A stretch of DNA of 64,000 bases from Muraenolepis orangiensis (GCA_027704905.1 CM051005.1:32021505-32085504), one strand, 5' to 3'. Positions 12,342-24,733 are shown, numbered from the stretch's first letter. Notes: a model not told the origin generated them from the letters alone. Numbers and translations: made by a program.

Positions 12342-12524
12342 TGTCATATGTGTTTACACTCTGTCCCTTTAAGCAACAGGTTTTGCTTCCGGCTACGTCA
12401 CCATATAAGCGGCACCTGCGACAAGCCGGCCGGTGTTGAACAAAGCACGAGTGTTATTGTTTGTATGCAATGCGATACAAATAAAGACCGCAAGCAGAAA
12501 CCTCCGTGTGATCATTTCACTACA
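12342..12524 (+). repeat. 3' LTR of inner Gypsy
   Basis: 183 bp and almost identical to 8,113-8,295. It is followed at once by the target duplication GAGAC and the host Gypsy sequence. Confidence 0.94.
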
Positions 12525-13726
12525 GAGACAGAGCCAGCTGGTCAGATTGGTGGCCAGGGCTCTCAACAGACCTTAAGGACACTGTGATGTTGTGCCAGAC
12601 TTGTCAGGAACAGAAGCGGGCCCAACAAAAGGAGCCGCTCATCTCCGCGCCACTGCCTGATCGGCCTTGGGAAAGGATTGCCCTCAACCTCTGTGAACAC
12701 AAAGGCTATCTAGTGTTCTTAGATTACTATTACCGGTTCCTGGAGATACTACACCTGCCATTTACAACCAGCACTCAGGTTATTCAAAGAATGAACAACC
12801 TTTGCTAGGTTTGGGATCACGGATGAGGTGGTGAGCGACAACGGACCTCAATTCTCTACTGCAGAATTCAAAGAGCTGGCAAGATGGTTAGACTTCAGAC
12901 GCGTCACATCAAGTCCCCACCATCCTCCGGGGAACGGTCATGAGAAGAGCAGTACAAACTGCCAAGAGAATCCTCCAGCAGGACGACCCACCAATGGCTC
13001 TCATGTGCTACAGAGTCACTCAATGTACCACTACAGGGGTCAGTCCAGCAGAGCTACTGATGGGGAGGAAGATCAGAACAACACTCCCTACACTGGTGAA
13101 GAATCTTCGACCCAAGTGGCCCAACAGGACTGTAAAAAAAGATATGCTGGTGAGAAGGCCAAACAAGCCTACTACTAGAACCGCCACCATGGGGCCAGAC
13201 CTCTGCCACATCAACAGCGAGGAGACATGGTCCACACCAAACTGGATCAGGAAAAGGCTTGGATGACACCAGCAGGTGTTTCAAAGGAGGAGTGTGTCAC
13301 CCCAGAGTCATACCTCATCATCACAGGGCGGAACCGTCTCCATCTCCTGACAGTACCAACGCCACGTCCTGCCCAAACAGATTACCTGCAGCCGCTAGGA
13401 GTACTGGGGTGGTTTCCCAGTCTGCAAGTGTTACCGCTGCAGCAACTGTCAACAAACACCAGGACTGGTTCAGACCAGGTCTGGTCTGGTCAGTAAGCCA
13501 GTTTTTAGACAATATAGTAAGTAAAAGAAAGTGATACCGCTGCTGCAAATATTTGTTATTGGAACTTTAAGTTTAGGAAGTACAATTCAAGTTTATCGTA
13601 AATACCTTTGTTTACAGCATGTATGTAAATGAGGTACTATAACTGCTGATGTAAATAATGCTTACAGGATCTTTTAAGTTAAAAGTAAGGTATTTATTAC
13701 AGTTATTGACTGTTTAAATGCTACTT

Positions 13727-13907
13727 GTTTGTTATTTGTTCCCTTTAGGGAACACACACTCAGTATTTACTTCAGTCTACGTTAAGACACACGTCACTTA
13801 CAGCAAGCCTTCCTGCATTGAACGAAGCACGACTTCTACCGGTTTGTATGAAGTTGCATAAAAATAAAGACAGCGAGCAGAAACCTCAGAGTGATCATTT
13901 TACTACA
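13727..13907 (+). repeat. LTR-like 3' end of the old Gypsy copy
   Basis: It shares the TTCCCTTTA segment, the AATAAAGAC polyadenylation region and the closing GATCATTTTACTACA with the inner element's LTR, but is clearly diverged. The start is uncertain. The mirror copy is at about 45,791-45,975. Confidence 0.65.
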
Positions 13908-14384
13908 AGGAGAAAGTCATGGTGGATCTGGTACATGATGGTTTGAGTTCAGTGGTAGGAACTCACTAGCCGACATGACGTTGCGGGTGCGGGTATCACC
14001 TCGCTGTTGAGATCTATAACATTAGTTTGGTCCTAAAAGTAGTGTTTTATTACTACTAGCTTACGGAGAACGTCCCGTTTTGTCTGAGATTATCCCAGTT
14101 TGTCCAGGATTGCCCCGATTACAAGCTGGGTGTCCCGAATCCTGACAGAGATATGTAAAACACTAAAATGGTTTTCAACCTTCACTTCCAAATTGTTAAA
14201 TGGTTTTGTCCCCACAATTTAAATAATAATAATATTATTAATACTACAACAGCCCTACTGCAATTGAAAATCACTGTACGGAGGAACGTCCTCCCAAGCT
14301 CCTCATTGAAGTCCATTCTAAACTCCCGGACCCGAGTGGCCGGTGAGTCCTGGTTTAACATGAGTGTGTACGGCGCTAAGGGAG
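13908..14384. other. Unassigned segment shared by both arms
   Basis: No gene is seen. It has (AAT)-rich stretches and a CCCG(A/T)TT-type simple reiteration. The mirror is at about 45,345-45,790. Confidence 0.5.
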
Positions 14385-14672
14385 GACCATCCTTAAATGG
14401 ACATTTATATAGCGCTTTTCTAACCAGTGGTTACTCAAAGCTCTTTACAAGTCATGCCTCACATTCACCCATTCATACACACATTCAACCACCAACGGAG
14501 GAGTCAGCCATCAAGGAGACAGCCAGCAGGACAGGAGCAGTTAGGGTTAGGGGGTCTTACTCAAGGACAACTGGACAGCTTTTGCTAGGAGGAGGCGGCG
14601 GGGATCGAACCAGCAACCTTCCAGTTGTGAGGCGACCGCTCTACCTCCTGAGCTATACTGCCGCCGAGCTAT
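14385..14672 (-). mobile_element. tRNA-headed SINE with L2-like tail
   Basis: On the minus strand the head contains an A box (TAGCTCAGGAGG) and B box (GGTTCGATCCC) spaced as in a tRNA. A unique body and a tail with CTTGTAAAGAGCTTTGAG and a TATATAAATGTCCATTTA-type end follow. The same family occurs at 34,235, 45,058 and 52,760. It is not a functional tRNA: it extends far beyond the tRNA-like part. Confidence 0.85.
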
Positions 14673-14689
14673 CCTCCCTGAGGGCGGGT

Positions 14690-15840
14690 CTGTGAACCAA
14701 TCAGCAGAGCTCACTGCACTAGCGAATACCCAATCAGAGATTTGGGGGGCGGGTTTTCATCATGGAAGGATCTAACTTGTGTCGTTCATTAATCCACGTT
14801 CATTAATCCACGTTGGTCTACATTTGAATATTTCAGAAGCTTTTGAGTTCTGCCTCAAAGCGTTCCAGGTGCATGACGCCAAACGTAAACAGTAAGCATG
14901 GCTGACTGTGACAAGGTGGTGTTTCTTTGCTTGCTATTAGACAATTGACGTGATTTACATGCATTACTGGTTTTACTATATGATAGTATGTCTTATTTTA
15001 ATTAAATAGTGGTAAATATACTTAACACAAAAAACGCTCCCTCAAATCTACTAGCAACTGTGCATACAACTTCTATTCAGATTGTTCTGATATTCATCAT
15101 TAATGGAGTAATCTCTAAAAAGCAATTGTTCAACATTCTTTCCCCTCAGATCACAATCTGTTTAAATTATGTTTGGCTATCCTGCTAAAATGACCCACTA
15201 ACACACTGTCAACATTGATAGTGACCCTATCTTTATAGCAGGCCTATATTGTCATGTGAAGAACACAACTGTCATTCCCACCAGCCACCAGGCTATGCAT
15301 TATGGAGTTCTGTGGTCAGACCATCTCTTGAACATGTAAGAAGAACAGCTTCAATGGCACCAATGGACAACTAGATCTCAAAAAGTGAAAGACTCCCAGA
15401 GAAAGGAAAATTCTATATAAGATCTTATCTTTGTCTATTTCTCCTACAAAACTGAGCTTAATTAAAGATCAGTATGAGATTTAGACCATTTTCTTAAACA
15501 AAAAAAGCTTCTAAGAAACTAAGAACTTCTTCCTGTCTCCCAATTCAAGATCAATGATTTATGTCACTGCACTGATCTTCATTTAGTCTGAAATTACCAG
15601 CTCTTGAGATAGCAGTAAGATCCAAAAGAAAACTTGATTGGCTTTAACATTTATCAAACTGGTCTTAGATTTATCTATTATTTAGCTCCTTACTTCTCCT
15701 AAGGTTTAGGACACCAGGTAAGACTTCAGTCATCTCTAAATTAGAGCTGATTTATTTCTGATAAGACAAAGAAGAGACGGTTGTAAGCAGCTCAGTCTTC
15801 CTCTGTTATAGCTCACTAGTTACACTAACTGTCCTTATGC
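14690..15840. other. Low-repeat non-coding segment common to arms and block D
   Basis: I see no gene. It is mirrored at about 43,860-45,050, and its distal 400 bp also matches 35,270-35,690 in block D. It is probably an ancestral intergenic part of the duplicated unit. Confidence 0.6.
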
Positions 15841-15894
15841 TGCTTCAGATGTGTCTGGGTTTAACATGCCCTCATATGACCTCACTAACGTCCC

Positions 15895-18298
15895 CATCAC
15901 CACCAAACTACACCAAGCTCCACCACCAAACTACACCAAGCTACACCACCAAACTACACCACCAAACTACACCAAGCTCCACCACCAAACTACACCAATC
16001 TACACCACCAAACTACACGGAGCCTCACCACCAAACTACACCATCAAACTACAACAAGCTACACCACCAAACTACACCAAGCTTCACCACCAAACTACAC
16101 CAAGCATCACCACCAAACTACACCATCAAACTACAACAAGCTACACCACCAAACTACACCAAGCTACACCATCAAATTACAACACGCTACACCACTAAAC
16201 TACACCAAGCTTCACCACCAAACTACACCAAGCTACACCACCAAACTACACGGAGCCTCACCATGAAAGTACACCAAGCTTCACCACCAAACTACACCAA
16301 GCTACACCACCAAACTACAACGAGCTACACAACCAAACTACACCAAGCTTCACCACCAAACTACACCACAAAGCTACACCAAGCTTCACCATCAAACTAC
16401 ACCAAGCTACACCAAATTACACCAAGCTTCACCACCAAACTACACCAAGCTACACCAAATTACACCAAGCTACACCACCAAACTACACCAAGCTTCACCA
16501 CCAAACTACACCAAGCTTCACCATCAAACTACAACAAGCTACACCACCAAATTACACCAAGCTTCACCACCAAACTACACCAAGCTTCACCATCAAACTA
16601 ATAATATTAATAATAATAATAATAAATAAAACTATACCAAGCATCACCACCAAACTACACCAAACTATACCAAGCATCACCACCAAACTACCCCAAGCTA
16701 CACCACCAAACTACACCAAGCTACACCACCAAACTGCACCAAGCTTCACCACCAAACTACACCACCAAACTACAGCAAGCTAAACCACCAAACTACACCA
16801 AGCTTCACCACCAAGCTACACCACCAAACTACACCAAGCATCACCACCAAACTACACCAAGCTACACCACCAAACTAAACCAAGCTTCACCACCAAACTA
16901 CACCAAGCTTCACCACCAAACTACACCAAGCTCTACCACCAACTATACAAAGCTACAGCACCAAACTACACCAAGCTCCACCACCAAAGTACACCAAGCT
17001 CCACAACCAAACTACACCAAGCTCCACCACCAAACTACACCAAGCTTCACCACCAAAGTACACCAAGCTACAACATCAAAGTACAACAAGCTACACTACC
17101 AAACTACACCATCAAATTACAACACGCTACACCACCAAACTAAACCAAGCTCTACCACCAACTATACAAAGCTACACCACCAAACTACACCAAGCTCCAC
17201 CACCAAACTACACCAAGCTTCACCACCAAACTACACCAAGCTAAACCACCAAAGTACACCAAGCTCCACCACCAAACTACACCAAGCTCCACCACCAAAC
17301 TACACCAAGCTACACCACCAAACTACACCAAGCTTCACCACAAAACGACACCAAGCTACACCAAGCTTCACCACAAAACGTAATCAAGCTTTACCACCAA
17401 CTGTACAAAGCTCCACCACCAAACTACACCAAGCTCCACCACCAAACTACACAAGCTTCACCACCAAACTACACCAAGCTAAACCACCAAACTACACCAA
17501 GCTTCACCACCAAACTACACCAAGCTTCACCACCAAGCTTCACCACCAAACTACACCAAGCTACACCACCAAACTACACCAAGCTTCACCTCCAAACTAC
17601 ACCAAGCTAAACAACCAAACTACACCAAGCTTCACCATCAAACTACAACAAGCTACACCACCAAACTACACCAAGCTACACCAAGCTTCACCACCAAACT
17701 ACACCAAGCTTCACCACCAAACTACACCAAGCTTCACCACCAAACTACACCAAGCTAAACCACCAAACTACACCAAGCTTCACCACCAAACTACACCAAG
17801 CTAAACCACCAAACTACACCAAGCTTCACCACCAAACTACACCAAGCTAAACCACCAAACTACACCAAGCTAAACCACCAAACTACACCAAGCTAAACCA
17901 CCAAACTACACCAAGTTTCACCACCAAACTACACCAAGCTTCACCACCAAACTACACCAAGCTACACTACCAAACTACACCAAGCTTCACCACCAAACTA
18001 CACCAAGCTTCACCATCAAACTACAACAAGCTACACTACCAAACTACACCAAACTCCACCACCAAACTACACCAAGCTTCACCACCAAACTACACCAAGC
18101 TTCACCACCAAACTATACCAAGCTAAACCACCAAACTACACCAAGCTTCACCACCAAACTACACCAAGCTAAACCACCAAACTACACCAAGCTTCACCAC
18201 CAAACTACACCAAGCTAAACCACCAAACTACACCAAGCTAAACCACCAAACTACACCAAGCTAAACCACCAAACTACACCAAGCTACACCACCAAACA
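15895..18298. repeat. 23-bp satellite array CACCACCAAACTACACCAAG
   Basis: About 100 units of roughly 23 bp (CACCACCAAACTACACCAAG plus CTT/CTA), with shorter variants, run almost without a break. One AT-rich interruption is at 16,600-16,630. The same site holds only about 290 bp in the right arm (43,545-43,830) and about a single unit in block D (about 34,515). It has length-variable open frames without coding meaning. Confidence 0.95.
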
Positions 18299-18315
18299 TC
18301 AACGTCTGACCGGTG

Positions 18316-18370
18316 GAGCCGGCTGACAGCTGGCTGACAGCTGGCTGACAGCTGGCTGACAGCTGGCTGT
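18316..18370. repeat. Short (GCTGACAGCTG) tandem repeat
   Basis: Five copies of an 11-bp GCTGGCTGACA-type unit. The right arm has two to three diverged copies at about 43,420-43,465. Confidence 0.85.
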
Positions 18371-18461
18371 TACCATGGAAATGTTTACGTCACCTGCGGT
18401 AAACATTTACACAAAGTCTCAGACTGTCTGTGGCTGAAAAGAGGAACATGGAGGAAGCAGG

Positions 18462-18622
<161 letters not shown>

Positions 18623-18813
18623 GATAGAGAGAGACAAACCTAGTTGGTTGTTGCTTGTTAGTAGTCCATGTATGAGGGGGTGGTCTGTATTTGGGTTGTG
18701 CGCTGCTGGGTGAAGGTATTATATATATATATATTTATATATTTATTTATTTTTCTTTTTAATTTCTTTTAATTGGTTTTTATGATTTTTTGAAAAAGAA
18801 CAACAATGACCCT

Positions 18814-19576
18814 GACAGCCTAAACAGAGAGGTGTTAAGAGACAGCCTAAACAGAGAGGTGTTAAGAGACAGCCTAAACAGAGAGGTGTTAAGAGACAGC
18901 CTAAACAGAGAGGTGTTAAGAGACAGCCTAAACAGAGAGGTGTTAAGAGACAGCCTAAACAGAGAGGTGTTAAGAGACAGCCTAAACAGAGAGGTGTTAA
19001 GAGACAGCCTAAACAGAGAGGTGTTAAGAGACAGCCTAAACAGAGAGGTGTTAAGAGACAGCCTAAACAGAGAGGTGTTAAGAGACAGCCTAAACAGAGA
19101 GGTGTTAAGAGACAGCCTAAACAGAGAGGTGTTAAGAGACAGCCTAAACAGAGAGGTGTTAAGAGACAGCCTAAACAGAGAGGTGTTAAGAGACAGCCTA
19201 AACAGAGAGGTGTTAAGAGACAGCCTAAACAGAGAGGTGTTAAGAGACAGCCTAAACAGAGAGGTGTTAAGAGACAGCCTAAACAGAGAGGTGTTAAGAG
19301 ACAGCCTAAACAGAGAGGTGTTAAGAGACAGCCTAAACAGAGAGGTGTTAAGAGACAGCCTAAACAGAGAGGTGTTAAGAGACAGCCTAAACAGAGAGGT
19401 GTTAAGAGACAGCCTAAACAGAGAGGTGTTAAGAGACAGCCTAAACAGAGAGGTGTTAAGAGACAGCCTAAACAGAGAGGTGTTAAGAGACAGCCTAAAC
19501 AGAGAGGTGTTAAGAGACAGCCTAAACAGAGAGGTGTTAAGAGACAGCCTAAACAGAGAGGTGTTAAGAGACAGCC
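18814..19576. repeat. 27-bp minisatellite, 28 identical units
   Basis: Exactly 28 head-to-tail copies of a 27-bp unit (GACAGCCTAAACAGAGAGGT plus GTTAAGA). I see no variant among them. The right arm has 7 copies (43,081-43,267). 27 is a multiple of three and three frames lack stops, giving 265-290-codon artefact frames on both strands. Confidence 0.97.
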
Positions 19577-19769
19577 CAGTGGTATGAGGACATACAACAA
19601 GGAGGTGAGCCGGTCTGGGCTGGCAGCTCCTAGCCAGCATCACCTCCCCTTCCCCCCGCAACCCCTAACAGGTAGGGATGGAAAGATGTCACGCAAAGTA
19701 AGAAATACAAATACAAAAAAGACAACAGCTTAAATTAAAAAAAGACATAAGCTAGACAAACAGAAAACA

Positions 19770-20620
19770 AACTAAACAAATTAAACAAGAAGGGATGGGG
19801 GGGGGAAGGGGGGCATCTAATTATCTTCTGGGTGAATGGCGGTCCTATCTAAATAATCAGCAAAGGGCCTCCAGGTCTTCTCGAAGGAATCCTTGGGGTC
19901 CCCAAGTGAGAACCTGATCTTTTCGAGTTTAATGTGATTTAGGATCTCCTTGAGCCAGCTATTGTGTGAGGGGGGAGAGCATGCTTCCACTTAAATAAAA
20001 TCAGTCTCCTGGCAAGTAAGGTTGTGTAGGCTAAGACACGCCGCTTTGTTGGTGGGATTCCAAATAAAGGCGTGAGAGGATGGGGGCTGAGGCTCACGCC
20101 CAGCACTATCCCCAGTGGGTTAAAGATTGGACCCCAGAAGCCGGATAAGGTCGGGCAGGACCAGAACATATGAGTGTGGTTAGCGGGTGACTGTTTGCAC
20201 CTGTTACAGGTGTCGCGTGCCTGAGTATATTTTTGCCAGTCGAGCATTCGTGTAGTGTACTCTGAAAAGAACCTTGCACTGCAGCAAGCCATGTCTAGCA
20301 CACATGGATGCCGTGTGGACTAGTTTTTGAATTTGGTCCCACTGGTTGTCTAGTATTGTCTAGTATTGGCCCCCCTATCTCTTGCTCCCATGTCTGTTTC
20401 AGCTGGGCCGCCGGGTCCGGTGTAAGGGAGTCGATGGAGTCGATGGAGTCGATGGAGATGGAGATGGAGCGTTTCTGAGCGGGGTCTAGGGCGGGTAGAG
20501 CATCGGTTGGAGACCCGGTGGGTGATTAGGGAAGTGAGGGTACTGAGGTTTAATGAAGTGTCTAACTTGAAGAAAACTAAAAAAGTGAGATGTGGGAGGT
20601 ATCCAGGAGGACAGGGAATG
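19770..20620 (-). pseudogene. L1 LINE ORF2 C-terminus and 3' end
   Basis: The minus-strand translation contains DTCNRCKQSPANHTHMFWSC, an L1-type C-terminal cysteine segment, then FWGPIFNPLG and a downstream IRFSLGDPKDSFEKTWRPF segment typical of fish L1 (Tx1/Swimmer-like) ORF2 ends. The 5' part has a GGAGTCGAT microsatellite encoding repeated SID. Frameshifts separate the parts and upstream ORF2 is missing. The same fragment occurs in blocks B (about 41,990-42,850) and C (about 61,620-62,420), so it predates the duplications. This copy lacks about 57 bp near 20,600 that B and C retain. Confidence 0.85.
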
Positions 20621-20671
20621 GGAGTAAGAGAAGGCAGGATGGGTGTTTGTGTTCCGTACTTTGTACATAAT

Positions 20672-20717
20672 ATCAAATACATTTCATATGATGTACTTAA
20701 TATGAAATGTATTTGAT
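20672..20717. repeat. Palindrome 3' of receptor copy A
   Basis: ATCAAATACATTTCATAT pairs with ATATGAAATGTATTTGAT over an arm of 18 bp with a 10-base loop. Equivalents lie 3' of copies B (41,821-41,866) and C (61,458-61,503), with a damaged one after D (about 32,575-32,625). Confidence 0.9.
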
Positions 20718-20891
20718 GAAATCGAGTGTACCTGCACCCCATTGGTTAACAAAAATAAATAAATGAATAAGTAGACATTTATCAAAAGGAGTAGCTGAAA
20801 GTAACAAGACAAGAAGCTCCACACATCCAAAGCAGAAACCTGACATTCATCTTGCCCAAGCCAGGTAGAAGGGGATTGAACCGGCAACCTT

Positions 20892-21257
20892 CTAAACACC
20901 TCTGGGCTCGTCAACCTGAGCATAATTACCTTCAGGTTCTGAAACAGTGGGACGAGGGCCGGTGGAGGCACTTAACAGGCTGTTCACTGTTTGGACTCTG
21001 GAAAGAGAATTTAATATACACATAAGTTGGATTGTAGAGTTATCTGATATATACAATATGAACTAAACACCATTTTTATTGTATATGAAAAGATGTCTGA
21101 CATAAAAACGTTTGCCATTTCAAATGATAATTGTTTTTCATTTTCTTAGTAACCAAATATTCATAGTAAGTTTAATGTGTAGGAAATCTTCTTACCTGGT
21201 CAGCATCACGGGGAGAAAGGACTTCAGGGTTTTCTATATGTTGGTCTAATAAATAAA

Positions 21258-21315
<58 letters not shown>

Positions 21316-23077
21316 GTGCAGTCATATATATTTTTTATTATTATTTTAATTAATATTTTAGCAACATTTGGTACAAACTGGTGAGAATGGTGTGACTTAC
21401 TGTTTTTCCTCTTGTAATAACAACCCAGGAAGACCAGTGAGACCAGTGAGACCAGTGAGACCAGTGCAATGAACCCACAGAGGACAGGGATCATTATATG
21501 GTTCTTGTTGTTCTGCATTCCTGTCAACAAACAAAAAACAGGAACATAGAACAACTTTACCGTACACTTCAATGCTGAAATGTGGGATGTCTATCTTCAG
21601 TGACAGAGGAGATGCTTTATAAATGTTAACATATATCAGACATGCTGTAAGATTCAATATCTATTATTTAAAATGGCCTGATTTGAGTTGACAGCATCGG
21701 CATCCGGATGAGACCATTTAGATTATAGGAAGATCCCGGCTTTTGTGGCATTTCTGACCAATCAGGACATCTCTTCTCTGATTGGTTCAGGGAATGTGTC
21801 TTTCCTGTTTATCACAGGTGAATGAAACACTTCTCAATGGTGGAGCCACGTAGGGAGGGAGGGAGCAGAGAGGGAGAGGACTAGTTAGTGTTTTCTGCTC
21901 TCTCTCTTTACTTCTCTCTCTCAACTCTCAAACCTACAGCAGCTTTAATACAAACAATGAAGTCACCTGTGTTTGAGAATCCTTAACATCTGTATTCATG
22001 ATGTCCAGCGATGCACTGAACCTCATGTCAATCAGGTGTTGTTTGTATTTACTATTCTCATCATATTATCAATATGTTCTCTGATCTTACCAGCTTCTTC
22101 TGGACACAAAGGTTTGATGTCCATCATCTCCTTAGACCAGCTGACTTCGTTGCTGTGGTTACAGATCACCATTGAACCATTGGACAGGTAGAGGTGGAGC
22201 GAGAGGTCGGTGACCTCCACCTCTGTTGGGTCTCCTCCATCCTCAGAGCAGGTTTGAGTGGTGCACGTGAAGGTGGAGTTCTTAGAGAAGGCCTGAGAGC
22301 TACAGATCACACTCACATTACAGGATTCAGGGCTGAGAGACACAGACGCATTCAGGACCACTGGTGATGCCTGTTCTGGAACAAGGACATTTTCATGTTC
22401 AAAACACACAAACAAACCGCTTGTAGAAGTCAAATGTCTGTACTCTGTTTCAGTGAACATACCTCGTACTGTCACCTGGTATTCTGTGTGAATGTAGTCT
22501 TCATCAGAACTAACTGCTGCTTGGTAACGTCCACTTTCATTCAATCCTACGTTTTTGAATCTTAAAGAATAATTTTCTGTCGAAAACTCTGCCCTTCCTT
22601 TAAAGTAATGTGTTGTATCTTTCCCTTTGGGATAATATCTTATGATATGTGCGTTTTTGTGTTTGTATTTAATTTCCACATGAGATGATCATCATCTTTG
22701 AGTTTCAGGTTTTTGATCTCCATGAATAAATCATTTCCCTTCAGCAAAAACACGCTGTTATTTGTGGACCCTGAAACAAATAATGAACAAAATAATTACA
22801 CAAAGTGTACGTTTGTATCTATGTATGCAGCTATCCAGACTGGTACACGAACACAATATTAGCCTACTTTAAATAACGTTAACTAAATATCACCCTTTTT
22901 TCACATAAAGAGACCTAAAAACAGCGAAGACAGAATATGTTCACGTAAGGACAGTTCACTTCTCATAATGGAAGCAACACATAAAGGACTATCAGAGATG
23001 GTAAAAAGCAGTTTGTTTTTACCTTGCAGGCCTACGAACCAATAAATGAGTAGACAGAGAGAACCAGAGAACATCAT
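20892..23077 (-). pseudogene. SLAM/CD48-like Ig receptor, copy A (six exons, two frameshifts)
   Basis: Exons on the minus strand: 23,077-23,023 signal peptide (MMFSGSLCLLIYWFVGLQ); 22,770-22,463 V-like Ig (ends GRYQAAVSSDEDY...YQVTV); 22,375-22,091 C2-like Ig (CNVSVICSSQ; NGSMVICNHSNEVSW); 21,520-21,401 TM (LCGFIALVSLVSLVSLVFLG) and stop-transfer KRKN; 21,245-21,196 and 20,997-20,892 cytoplasmic. Splice sites are GT/AG and phases agree. By family these are type I leukocyte adhesion/signalling receptors. Exon 2 lacks one base near 22,648 compared with copy C, and exon 6 lacks five bases (after AGTGA) compared with B/C, replacing the tyrosine tail by a short unrelated end. It is probably a pseudogene; a read error is less likely for the 5-bp loss. 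The SLAM/CD48 assignment is from motif resemblance. Confidence 0.78.
21258..21313. repeat. (CA)n in intron of copy A
   Basis: CA run just upstream of the penultimate exon on the minus strand. Copy C has the equivalent GT run at 60,770-60,842; copy B has only a few repeats. Confidence 0.95.
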
Positions 23078-23335
23078 GTTCTGTAACGCGTTCTGGTCTG
23101 ACTGAAGAGGAAGATAAACAGCCGTTAGTGAGCTGGACAGCGGTTCTTGCGGGACAGGGTCGCCAAATGGGTCTGGGAAATGTGTAATGTTAAACAAAAT
23201 CATCTTATTAATAATAATCATAATAATAATATATTTTTCATGAATATTTACCTTCCCGTGTGTCTTCAGGTGAAATATGTGATGTCTGCATATATCAGCA
23301 GGCACGTAGTCAGGTTCTGAACCCCGCCCCCCCCG

Positions 23336-23337
<2 letters not shown>

Positions 23338-23383
<46 letters not shown>

Positions 23384-23403
23384 TTGAGCACACACACACA
23401 CAG
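23338..23403. repeat. (CA)n microsatellite upstream of copy A
   Basis: CA run upstream of the signal-peptide exon. The remaining sequence of 23,110-23,480 shows no gene; it may include the promoter of copy A, but no core element is clear. Confidence 0.95.
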
Positions 23404-23479
23404 ATACAGTGTAAACTCCTCCATGTTGGTTCTTCAGTTCAAACCAGTACGTCTCATCTGTTCCGTGGTGATTATTAAA

Positions 23480-23896
23480 GCGTTAATGTGAAGCAGCACT
23501 ACGACATAAAACACATCGTTGGAGCAATCATACGCCCCCAAAATAACATAAACGATCTAGGAGCCAAATATGATCCATCCACCAGAATCCTAACTCATTC
23601 ATTTACTGCCCACAAACGTGAGTTAACAAAAGAAAGGGAAACCCAAGCTGAATCTAACCAAGATGAAGACGAAACAAGAAACAGTCTGAACGCTGCCCTG
23701 ATATGCGTGTTGCTCTCTCCCCCTAAGAGCCGAATTGGATCCAGATCGGGCAGAATCCAAACATGACAGCCTGAGAAAACCTCTGACGTCTGAATCCCAT
23801 TTCCCTCCATCCCTGGAAGGAGGATCTCCCACTCTGAGTTTCTTCTCCAGGTTTCTTCCTCCATCATTAAGGTCGTTTTTTCTTTCCCTTTTGGCA
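23480..23896. other. Unclassified dispersed-repeat-like segment
   Basis: Contains a CCAGGTTTCTTCCTCCATCA-type stretch like a dispersed fish repeat, but no coding domain I recognise. It ends at a hAT-like terminus, CAGGGTTTCCCAAAG, at about 23,895. Confidence 0.4.
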
Positions 23897-24073
23897 GGGT
23901 TTCCCAAAGTGTGGGCCGCGGACCTTTAAAAAACTTTAACTACAGAAACCTCATACTGAGTGTATTCTGTTTGGACCATACAGACACACAGGATATCAAA
24001 TAACTATATGGTGATAACAATTTGGAGGAAATATGCCCACATACATATGGCCCCAAACAAACAGGCGTGCGTG

Positions 24074-24199
<126 letters not shown>

Positions 24200-24733
24200 A
24201 GTGGTGAAGCGTCAGGGCCTTCAAGGTATTCAGAGAAGACCCTGGAACTCTCAGATGAAACAAAACTAATCAAATGAATTGTATTAATAAAATGTAATAC
24301 AATTTAATAAAATGTAATACAATTTAATAAAATGTAATACAATTTAAATAAAATGACTAAATGAGAATGGTATCTGTGTTGTTATCTGTTATATTACAGT
24401 TACGTTGATTTGTTTGTCTTTCTCGGTCCATGCACGACGCATTTGAGTGGTTTTGTGTTGGAAAAACAATGCAACCAATCAGATATTTTTCTGGGTTGCT
24501 GGGAAGAATATCCTTCAACCAAAGTATTCCCGATGACTTTGGCCCTCAGACTGAATGAGAGCTTACGTTTGGATTGACAATTTGATCATCCAATCATATA
24601 GTGACTTGTAGCCAACGGGCGTATTCTTTCAGATTTCCCCACAGCTCAATATGGAGCTAGAAGGTATACTGGATGGAGCGAGAGGGGATCTAGCGTAGTG
24701 CTACGTTGTTTCTACGTAGGATTTTACGTCAAA

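Larger units (their letters stand above)
8113..12524 (+). mobile_element. Young Ty3/Gypsy LTR retrotransposon, 4,412 bp, nested
   Basis: Two 183-bp LTRs (TG...CA) differ at one position as I align them. A tRNA-type primer site, gag with two zinc knuckles, protease, RT, RNase H, integrase and a polypurine tract appear in the usual Ty3 order. The 5-bp target duplication GAGAC is at 8,108-8,112 and 12,525-12,529. The right arm shows the undisturbed target, a single GAGAC (as GTCTC) at 47,174-47,178. Near-identical LTRs mean recent insertion, yet coding regions contain a stop and several frameshifts, so it was either mobilised in trans or carries sequencing errors. Confidence 0.95.
7470..13907 (+). 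mobile_element. Old Ty3/Gypsy copy, truncated, hosting a younger Gypsy
   Basis: RNase H tail, linker and integrase-start sequence lies at 7,498-8,112. It resumes at 12,530-13,500 with the integrase core and C-terminus, and an LTR-like end at about 13,727-13,907. The RNase H, linker and integrase residues closely match the inner element, so both belong to one family. The 5' LTR, gag and most of pol are missing. Several stops and frameshifts are present. The host copy exists in both arms (right arm 45,791-47,830), but the inner element is only here. Confidence 0.85.

Noticed and set aside
14600..14672. Possible tRNA genes at the SINE heads
   Set aside because: A and B boxes are present, but all continue into the same SINE body and tail and none folds as an independent, conserved tRNA.
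18814..19576. CRISPR-like array
   Set aside because: Units are directly adjacent with no spacers, in a vertebrate genome.
18743..19661. Three overlapping frames of 265-293 codons
   Set aside because: Produced by the 27-bp unit, which is stop-free in several frames on both strands.
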